Assembly: GCA_036835375.1 (NCBI GenBank)
Contig: DAITMB010000058.1
Span: 1-30,614, forward strand
From: JANQTF01 sp036835375
GTDB lineage: Bacteria; Bacteroidota; Bacteroidia; J057
Reading direction: 5' to 3'
DNA: 30,614 bases
The notes under the pieces were generated by a model, which saw only the letters and a program-made list of their open reading frames with translations, did no database searches and had not been told where the DNA came from. Each line of letters begins with the position of its first letter. Position 1 is the stretch's first letter. This document shows positions 25,701 through 30,614 of this stretch, in pieces. A program made the translations under genes and the position numbers.

Positions 25701-26516
25701 AACCTGGACTGGTCCTTTGAAAAGGGGATGCAAGAATGGTATCTCGGCGATCAGACAAGGCTGAGCCAAATCTTGCTCAACCTTATCGGAAACGCCATCA
25801 AATTTACAAAAGTAGGCTCTGTAACGGTTCGGGCCATTCCAAGTGGAGATGCAATTCGCGTAGAGGTATCCGATACAGGAATCGGGATCCCAATTGATCG
25901 GCAAGAAGCAATTTTCGAAGAGTTTTCGCAGTCCAATTCATCTATCACGCGGCAATTTGGAGGCACAGGACTCGGCCTTGCCATCACGAGTAAGCTTTTA
26001 CACTTGATGAATAGTCATGTCCAACTCCGTAGTGAGCCGGGAGTAGGCAGCACGTTTTTCTTCGACCTCCACTTATCAAAGGCCAGCACTTCGGAAATAG
26101 AACAGCCCTATGGATTGAGCTGGCAGCTCCCCACTACTCTGGACGGCGTACGGATCCTCGTGGCAGAAGATAATCTCGTGAACCAGCGCGTGATCCAAAA
26201 AATCATGGCACGTTGGGGCGTGATCTGCCAGGTAGTTCCCGATGGCAAATCAGCTGTGGATGTAGCGACCAAGGAACCCTTTGACCTCATTTTGATGGAC
26301 CTACATATGCCCATCATGGACGGCATCCAAGCAACTCATGAGCTGCTCGGACGTGGGATCCGCATACCAGTCATCGGCCTGAGCGCTGCAACTTTGCCTG
26401 AGGAAGTGACCAATATGCGAAAGGCAGGCATGATCGACGTGATTCCTAAGCCATTCGATCCCAATACGCTGCAAGAAAAACTCTCTGCGGCGCTCAGCTT
26501 GCGACTCACCAAGTAG
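22797..26516 (+). CDS. Beta-propeller hybrid sensor histidine kinase ending in a receiver domain
   Basis: The 1239-residue membrane protein has a signal peptide (residues 1-22). Next comes a periplasmic sensor of about 14 tryptophan-glycine repeats such as RIWVGTQGQGL, RIWIGTEDGLN and NLWIGTWDGGL (about 35-690), consistent with two seven-bladed propellers. A Y_Y_Y Ig-like domain (about 715-800) and one transmembrane helix (about 805-827) follow. The cytoplasmic part has a coiled coil, a HisKA domain with phospho-acceptor His882 (MSHEIRTPLNAVIG), a HATPase domain with NLIGNAIKFT, DTGIGIP and GGTGLGLAI, and a receiver domain with Asp1168 (LILMDLHMPIMDG). The HTH_AraC domain that ends the glycan-sensing HTCS proteins of Bacteroides is missing, so output must go through a separate Hpt or regulator not present here. 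No polysaccharide-utilisation genes adjoin it. Confidence 0.95.
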   Translation: MRFPFIILFLPFFMIGHSLFSQVLARFNFEHFDVQEGLAAPFVYCTLEDQDGFMWVGTIKGLQRHDGNVFSQPFPQGKTKEILSNGIIKCLLEDRQGRIWVGTQGQGLVCLDKNKDTSRLFRKESPVAHRLTHNEILSLTEDSEGRIWIGTEDGLNVYLPKEDQMQSLSAHPGKPGALQAPAVLSILIDPSRNLWIGTWDGGLHRASLPNAPFSLQNLHFTTYQHDPSQPGSIPGNRVWSLHLDDEQRLWMAIYQAGVAMTIADSSQDRNFMVVKDEQVHGQGITDNAVFDVYVDEKDRLWVGSTYGITVSTPLPKGHDRITLEKWKSEQWNHLYRDNGLGGLRSNKIRQFNTDSSGNLWIATQDGITVFFPKGNLFDNHALRSDTDYFGEVTDLVESPHNTLWIGTTAGLFEYDPVARNILTRLLPEIFVSALHIDEQDRLWIGNDRGIELWSGDRLQTVLAQPGMSAHCIRTGPDERLWIASRDGLAVMDKVSGAAPTWLDQREGLTDPRMYNLLWDQHLTCWVATESMGLLEVRLHPSGWDWKQHLLYPDDVRSLNNKNFRTLALLDEQLWVGSTQGLKIFHIGTRKFESIPQAQELPSLEITSLVRSLDGSMWVQSSPKIAQWEPSTKTFIVWGQSQGLANLHYHPNTMIQLRNGKWVVGGENGISILNPENLPPYDAAPKVMITALTLFNQTVLPNQIPPHGTNPILSQPINLTDRIELNYQQQVFSLSFSTMQYRRDNLRLMQYRLEGIEKEWNQVSARREAIYTNLDAGTYTFQVRAANERGEWGEITELIIVVHPPIWLTVWFRVLVLLVTIGLIVGSIYWHTSRAQERENQLKQEVQQRTCELELSTIREREARLQAEEAGQVKANFLSTMSHEIRTPLNAVIGTTHILLQDDPRPDQEDSLHMLQFSAKNLLSLINDILDFSKIEAGKLDLEHIPFNFRQLIRDVCHTLHVKADEQGINLDWSFEKGMQEWYLGDQTRLSQILLNLIGNAIKFTKVGSVTVRAIPSGDAIRVEVSDTGIGIPIDRQEAIFEEFSQSNSSITRQFGGTGLGLAITSKLLHLMNSHVQLRSEPGVGSTFFFDLHLSKASTSEIEQPYGLSWQLPTTLDGVRILVAEDNLVNQRVIQKIMARWGVICQVVPDGKSAVDVATKEPFDLILMDLHMPIMDGIQATHELLGRGIRIPVIGLSAATLPEEVTNMRKAGMIDVIPKPFDPNTLQEKLSAALSLRLTK

Positions 26517-26536
26517 AATCGGCACTTGCCTCATCG

Positions 26537-26552
26537 GCTACTCATGAGTAGC
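26537..26552. repeat. Perfect 16-bp palindrome between the hybrid kinase and der
   Basis: GCTACTCATGAGTAGC is self-complementary over all 16 bases and lies about 20 bases after the kinase stop and about 95 bases before the der start. No T-run follows, so a dyad operator or a weak terminator are both possible. Confidence 0.5.
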
Positions 26553-26648
26553 GTGCTTTCGATCAAATGCTATCAATCCGCCTCAAATTCTGTATCTTGC
26601 GGCCCCGTAGCGCCATTCGCCCTGCGGCTAGGAATAAGCATTTGTCAG

Positions 26649-27956
26649 ATGTCTCGTGTAGTAGCAATTGTAGGTCGCCCCAACGTAGGAAAATCCACCC
26701 TCTTCAATCGATTGATCGAAGACCGGAGGGCCATTGTAGATGACATGAGCGGCGTGACTCGCGACCGCAACTATGGCAAAGTAGAATGGGGCGGGGAGAT
26801 CTTTACCATCATTGACACGGGCGGCTACGTTCCTCTCTCCGAAGATGTGTTTGAGCGCGCCATCCGCGAGCAGGTCCACATTGCCATGGAAGAAGCGGAT
26901 CTTTTGCTCTTCCTCGTGGACACCAGTTATGGCATCACGCCGCTCGACACTGAGTTTGCCCACATCGTGCGCCGCAACCCCAAGAAGGTGCTGCTCATCG
27001 GCAACAAAGTCGATGATGCCACCCACCAGCACAAGCTCATGGAGCTATATGAGCTGGGCCTCGGCGAACCTCTCGCCCTTTCGGCCATCAATGGCTCTGG
27101 TACTGGCGACATTCTCGACCGCGTGATCGAATATCTGCCAGCAGAAGAAGTTCGAGAAGTCGAAGATACGCTCCCTCGATTCGCCATCGTAGGCCGCCCG
27201 AATGTCGGTAAATCTTCCCTCGTCAATGCCCTCGTCGGCAAAGATATCAACATTGTCACGCCCATCGCCGGGACCACCCGTGATAGCGTGGACACCCGCT
27301 TCACGGCTTTCGGCCAAGACCTGGTCCTCATCGACACTGCCGGACTGCGCAAACGGTCACAGATCATCGAAAACGTCGAGTTTTATTCTACCCTCCGAAC
27401 CGTCAAGGCCATTGAGATCTGCGATGTCGCCATCCTCATCATTGATGCCTCGCAGGGGCTGGAGAGTCAGGATCTGCACATCTTGGGCATGATCGTGAAA
27501 GAGCGAAAAGGGCTGGTGATCTTTGTAAACAAGTGGGATCTGGTCGAAAAAGAGACCAACACAGCCCGTGACTTTGAGAAAATTATCCTGGAGCGAATCA
27601 AGCCTTTCGACGATGTGCCAGTGATTTTTGGCTCCGCAACTGAGAAGCAGCGCCTCCTCAAGGTGCTGGAAGTCGCCCAAGAAGTACACAGCAACCGCGA
27701 GCGCCGCATTCCAACCAGCGAACTCAATGATACCATGCTCGCCGCCGTGGCTGCCCACCACCCGCCCTCCCACAGAGGTCGATTGATTCGGATCAAATAT
27801 GTGACACAAATTCCTGCAAAAACTCCGACCTTCCTCTTCTTTGCGAATCACCCCGAGCATGTGCAAGAGTCGTATAAGCGCTACCTCGAAAACCAGCTTC
27901 GCAAACACTTCAATTTTAAAGGGGTGCCGCTGAATCTCTTTTTCCGACAAAAGTAA
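26649..27956 (+). CDS. der: Ribosome biogenesis GTPase Der (EngA)
   Basis: This 435-residue protein is the double-GTPase Der, needed for 50S subunit assembly. Two tandem G domains are visible, each with its own P-loop: GRPNVGKST at residues 9-17 and GRPNVGKSS at 182-190. Each has a DT(A/G)G motif (IDTGGYVPL and IDTAGLRKR) and an NKxD motif (GNKVDDATH and NKWDLVEKE). The C-terminal KH-like domain (about 350-435) ends in HFNFKGVPLNLFFRQK, typical of the family. The frame is open upstream to 26526, but the ATG at 26649 (MSRVVAIVGRPNVGKST) matches the conserved N-terminus. TATCTTG at 26593-26599 may be part of a promoter, suggesting der is transcribed separately from the kinase. Confidence 0.97.
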   Translation: MSRVVAIVGRPNVGKSTLFNRLIEDRRAIVDDMSGVTRDRNYGKVEWGGEIFTIIDTGGYVPLSEDVFERAIREQVHIAMEEADLLLFLVDTSYGITPLDTEFAHIVRRNPKKVLLIGNKVDDATHQHKLMELYELGLGEPLALSAINGSGTGDILDRVIEYLPAEEVREVEDTLPRFAIVGRPNVGKSSLVNALVGKDINIVTPIAGTTRDSVDTRFTAFGQDLVLIDTAGLRKRSQIIENVEFYSTLRTVKAIEICDVAILIIDASQGLESQDLHILGMIVKERKGLVIFVNKWDLVEKETNTARDFEKIILERIKPFDDVPVIFGSATEKQRLLKVLEVAQEVHSNRERRIPTSELNDTMLAAVAAHHPPSHRGRLIRIKYVTQIPAKTPTFLFFANHPEHVQESYKRYLENQLRKHFNFKGVPLNLFFRQK

Positions 27957-28085
27957 GCGAATTGATCCGTATCGGATAAATGACATCGGACGCCGAAGCG
28001 CTCACGATTCACATGATTTGTCGTCTTGGAGAACAATAGCAAGGGCAAAGTCATGGGTTTTATTCCTTGCAATCATGGAAAAGTG

Positions 28086-28117
28086 TTGAGTAAATCGGAA
28101 AAAATGTGTTACTTTAA
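28086..28117 (+). promoter_or_regulatory. Candidate promoter for the Cas6-like gene
   Basis: TTG at 28086-28088 is followed after 21 bases by TACTTTAA at 28110-28117, an imperfect match to TAnnTTTG, in a clearly AT-rich interval. It would give a leader of roughly 55 nt. A 6-bp inverted repeat (GCAAGG 28039-28044, CCTTGC 28065-28070) lies just upstream, of unknown meaning. Confidence 0.35.
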
Positions 28118-28179
28118 AATAAGAATTTTTACAAGTCTGCAAAAAACTGATTGAACAGCCCTGATTTTCATCCCACGCT

Positions 28180-28887
28180 ATGAGCAATATCCATCCTGGT
28201 AGCATCCCGCTACCGATTTTGCACATTCGTTTCAGTGGTCATCTCGCTCCTTGGGAAGTGCCTGCACTGCGTGGCGCCATTGGGCACAAGGTGGGAGCCG
28301 ATGCGGTGCTGTTTCACCACCATCAGGGCGAAAATCTACGCTATGCCTATCCCTTGATTCAATACAAAAGCAGTGCTGGACGCCCCGCGATCGTGTGTCT
28401 GGGAGAAGGGGTAAACGAAATTTATCGATTTTTTTCTCAGCCAGACTGGTCAGTCCAGCTCAGCGGTCGAGACTTGCCCATGAAGATTGAGCACCTCAAC
28501 CTCACGCAAGCATGCGTCCAGGTCGTAGAGAAGCATCTTCCCTATCAGCTCTGGCATTGGGTCGCACTCAACCAGCACAATGCCCAGGAATTTCAGCAAA
28601 TCGATGGCTTGCGTAGTAAGATTGAATTTTTAGAAAAAAAGCTCATTGGCAATATTCTGGCTTTTGCCAAAGGGATCGGTTGGCACATCGACCAACCCTT
28701 ACAACTCGAGATCATCGACTTTCAGGAAGCACGACCCGTGAAACTCAAGCAAGTGTCGCTCCGCAACTTCCATGTTCAATTTCGCTGCAATGTATCCCTT
28801 CCTTTTCACATTGGGCTTGGCGGAAAAGTGAGTGTGGGCATGGGAGAAATCACCGAAATTCCGTCCGTTTTTCAGAAGGCGAAATGA
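28180..28887 (+). CDS. Cas6-like CRISPR RNA endonuclease homologue, without visible CRISPR locus
   Basis: The 235-residue protein fits the small Cas6 family of Bacteroidota, RAMP-fold enzymes that cut CRISPR precursor RNA within each repeat. From the N-terminus it has HIRFSGHLAPWEVPALRGAI, LFHHHQGENLRYAYPLIQYK (His46-48 in the region where Cas6 keeps its catalytic His), AIVCLGEGVNEIYRFF, LEKKLIGNILAFAKGIGW at about 151-168, and near the C-terminus the glycine-rich loop GLGGKVSVGMG at 212-222. The order and spacing match my memory of those proteins. No repeat array and no cas1, cas2, cas7 or cas10 gene is seen, so the target RNA is unknown. It starts at the ATG at 28180 after an AT-rich spacer behind der and is followed by an unrecognised gene. 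It could be a Cas6 serving a distant array, a relic, or a repurposed RNase. Confidence 0.8.
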   Translation: MSNIHPGSIPLPILHIRFSGHLAPWEVPALRGAIGHKVGADAVLFHHHQGENLRYAYPLIQYKSSAGRPAIVCLGEGVNEIYRFFSQPDWSVQLSGRDLPMKIEHLNLTQACVQVVEKHLPYQLWHWVALNQHNAQEFQQIDGLRSKIEFLEKKLIGNILAFAKGIGWHIDQPLQLEIIDFQEARPVKLKQVSLRNFHVQFRCNVSLPFHIGLGGKVSVGMGEITEIPSVFQKAK

Positions 28888-29016
28888 TCTCAACCCGACG
28901 TAAAGGGCCCTCAATGCCACATGAAACAAGGCAAATTTTCGCCTTGCAAGCCCTATCCCACGCCACTACCTTGTTTGCTGGATCATTGTTACTCCTCCGT
29001 TCAATCGATATTATTT

Positions 29017-29574
29017 ATGAAAAGCCTGATTAAGCTACTTTCTCATCCCTATCTCGTGCTCAACCACATGGCGACCACAATCTACGAGGATGCCGGGTCT
29101 CCCGTACATCAACGCTTGCGCAGTCGCGTGACCGAACGTCATCGATTTAGCGTGGAAGACTATCAGGCGATTAAAAAATCTGCTTTAGCCACCAGCCGCC
29201 GATTGGACAGAATCGCAGAAAAAATCCGTAGCGCTCAACAAGAAAGCCATTCTCCTAACTGGTTGCGACTCTGCGAACACCCCTGGATCAATCAAAAAGC
29301 CCTCGTGGAAGCTGTCGGGCAACATTATGACCTTTCCTATCTCCGTGCCTATGACGCGCTACGAAGCCGTGCGCCGCTGCCGGAAGGATTTCTTCACGAC
29401 CTCGCCAAGCAATTCGAACTGCTAGCAGCTTTTATGCGAGATTGCCTCGAAGATGCCAAAGAGGAGAAAAAAATCTACCCATTCAGCCATGGACGCGGAG
29501 GGGCCAGTCACCTCAGCGAAGGCAAAAAATCACCGAAAAAATCCGTTAAAATCAAAAGCAAGGCGAGTTCGTGA
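29017..29574 (+). CDS. Uncharacterised helical protein with basic tail
   Basis: I do not recognise this protein (185 residues from the ATG at 29017). It appears mostly alpha-helical: residues 35-75 are rich in Arg, Lys and Glu (RLRSRVTERHRFS, SRRLDRIAEKIRSAQQ), a central part (WLRLCEHPWINQKALVEAVG) could be a small helical bundle or helix-turn-helix-like segment, and the end is strongly basic (KKSPKKSVKIKSKASS), suggesting nucleic-acid contact. No signal peptide or catalytic motif is evident. The frame is open to an ATG at 28921, but the added residues (rich in Pro and Cys) look untranslated. An ATG at 29068 is a further alternative. It lies 129 bases after the Cas6-like gene on the same strand and may share its transcript. 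Confidence 0.6.
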   Translation: MKSLIKLLSHPYLVLNHMATTIYEDAGSPVHQRLRSRVTERHRFSVEDYQAIKKSALATSRRLDRIAEKIRSAQQESHSPNWLRLCEHPWINQKALVEAVGQHYDLSYLRAYDALRSRAPLPEGFLHDLAKQFELLAAFMRDCLEDAKEEKKIYPFSHGRGGASHLSEGKKSPKKSVKIKSKASS

Positions 29575-29837
29575 GAAATTCGCATCTCGCATTTTCTCCT
29601 ACATCCGGCAAATTTCCCCTGCTACCATTTTCATGTGGTTGCATACCTCTTCTGCCCTCTTTCACATGACTGGGAAGCATCTTTCTCCATCCAATCGGCT
29701 TTGCTCATTCAACTATTTCAGCTACTCATCCGCTCCTCATCACATTCACCTTGTGTATTTCGCATCAGATGATGATCGTCTTCGAGTTGTGTCGTACTTT
29801 AGGCAATCTGGGCATGGGTTCCAACTCTTCTCACCGT

Positions 29838-30605
29838 ATGATCACGACACGTATTATGCCAAATTCTGTCCATCTCGTCTTTGCTTTTCTCCTTGTTCAT
29901 GGCTGCCTTCCAACCGAAGCTCGCGCTCAGTCGATCAGAAACACAGCTCTCACCAACGGCCAATCGATCGGTGCTGTGTACGAAGCCTACCTCAGTCCGC
30001 ACCAGGAGCCAGGAGAAGAAAAAGACACCCCCTCTTCCGTGCCCAAGCAATTCCAATCTTCACAACCTTCGAAGCTTCGCAGCGAGCGTGACTCAGAAGG
30101 ATATGGCCGACTCAGCTTCCAACAAGACCTCAGCAAGGCATTCATCGAAGTGAAAATCGCAGGCATCGACATAGAAAGCATCAATATGTTTCACATCCAT
30201 TGCGGTCGCCCAGACCAACTAGGACCGATTCTGGTGGACTTTGCTCTGGTCACCGACATTCAGGCCAATCTACGCGACGACGGCATTTTTGCGGTAGAAA
30301 TCACCAACGAAGACATCTTGGCAGTGCTAGAAGAAGGCAAGGGATTGATTGCAGCTTTCACATCAGGTTGTCCCATCGTGCCAGGCGGCACCGGCAAAGT
30401 CAAGACCGTCGCCGGCATGGAGTATATCGCCCAGCGCGGAGAACTCTATTTTAACCTACACACCAAGGGACAAACCTACTTCGGAGACATTCGCGGGCGC
30501 ATCACCGCAGCCAGCCCCGAATCCACCCAAGAGGCCAAGACCCTCCTTACAGCAGGAATTCCCACCGCCCCTGCACCAACCCAAGTCTCTGGCCATCGTC
30601 ACTGA
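29838..30605 (+). CDS. Exported CHRD-domain protein
   Basis: The product (255 residues from the ATG at 29838) has an N-terminal signal peptide with an Arg, a hydrophobic core (VHLVFAFLLVHGCL) and an EARAQS cleavage region. The mature part carries a CHRD domain, named after chordin: EAYLSPHQEP at the start, GRLSFQQDLSKAFIEVKI, the signature MFHIHCGRPDQLGPILVDF, and LYFNLHTKGQTYFGDIRGRI at the end. In bacteria this domain occurs in exported proteins of unknown function and may bind or stabilise something in the envelope. Only one copy is present. Earlier in-frame starts (29751, 29814) would push the hydrophobic core away from the N-terminus; ATG 29856 is also possible. The protein ends inside the window, nine bases before the edge. 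Confidence 0.82.
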   Translation: MITTRIMPNSVHLVFAFLLVHGCLPTEARAQSIRNTALTNGQSIGAVYEAYLSPHQEPGEEKDTPSSVPKQFQSSQPSKLRSERDSEGYGRLSFQQDLSKAFIEVKIAGIDIESINMFHIHCGRPDQLGPILVDFALVTDIQANLRDDGIFAVEITNEDILAVLEEGKGLIAAFTSGCPIVPGGTGKVKTVAGMEYIAQRGELYFNLHTKGQTYFGDIRGRITAASPESTQEAKTLLTAGIPTAPAPTQVSGHRH

Positions 30606-30614
30606 GCAAGTGGA

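Noticed and set aside
27357..27986. 209-codon open frame antisense to der
   Set aside because: Shadow of the second G domain and KH region of Der; no start context or domain.
27957..28179. Single CRISPR repeat or mini-array beside the Cas6-like gene
   Set aside because: Only a 6-bp inverted repeat with a 20-base gap is found and no unit is repeated, so nothing supports an array.
29453..30091. 212-codon open frame overlapping two genes on the plus strand
   Set aside because: It overlaps the end of the unknown gene and the start of the CHRD gene in another frame; its peptide is rich in Ser, Cys and Pro with no motif, while the CHRD frame is clearly real.

Overview
The window looks like chromosomal DNA from a member of the Bacteroidota with mid-range GC, possibly a Saprospiria/Lewinella-type organism (lineage is inference). 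The evidence is a type IX secretion C-terminal sorting domain, a GWxTD protein, bacillithiol deacetylase BshB1, LytS/LytTR signalling, a very large beta-propeller hybrid histidine kinase, a small glycine-rich RRM protein, few convincing Shine-Dalgarno sequences, and several upstream motifs of the Bacteroidota promoter type TAnnTTTG. No insertion sequence, prophage, integrase or CRISPR array was recognised. A scaffold gap of exactly 100 N lies at 1978-2077 and is bounded by identical 15-mers.

Layout. 357-4853 (+): site-2 protease RseP, a T9SS-exported surface protein and BshB1. 4917-7303 (-): a GWxTD lipoprotein/exported protein translationally overlapped with an LpxL-type acyltransferase. 7494-8165 (+) WbqC-like protein, convergent with an ArsR-type regulator (8186-8485, -). 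8991-11788 (+): RibBA riboflavin enzyme overlapped by a GT-C-like membrane protein. 12014-21529 (-): a long block on one strand holding the RRM protein, a LytTR response regulator with its LytS-type kinase, an alpha/beta-hydrolase-OsmC fusion, two small NAD(P)-binding oxidoreductases, a BioD-like/DRTGG P-loop protein, an aldo/keto reductase, a homogentisate-dioxygenase-like enzyme and an initiator tRNA. 21609-30605 (+): Era, a 1239-residue hybrid sensor kinase, Der, a Cas6-like protein, an unknown basic protein and a CHRD-domain exported protein.

How genes fit together. The left third is mostly envelope biology (RseP, T9SS cargo, lipid A acylation, surface polysaccharide-type WbqC, GT-C) plus thiol and flavin cofactor synthesis. 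The minus-strand block is rich in redox and peroxide-related enzymes. The right third has the two ribosome-assembly GTPases Era and Der, here split by the hybrid sensor gene.

The most unusual item is at 28180-28887: a protein with the shape of the small Bacteroidota Cas6 CRISPR-RNA endonucleases, including the C-terminal glycine-rich loop, but with no repeat array and no other cas gene visible in the window. Its downstream neighbour (29017-29574) is an unrecognised helical protein with a strongly basic tail. Other points worth checking are two separate TTGA stop/start overlaps that imply TTG start codons, the REC-ended hybrid kinase lacking a DNA-binding output, and a changed carboxylate position in the homogentisate-dioxygenase-like protein.
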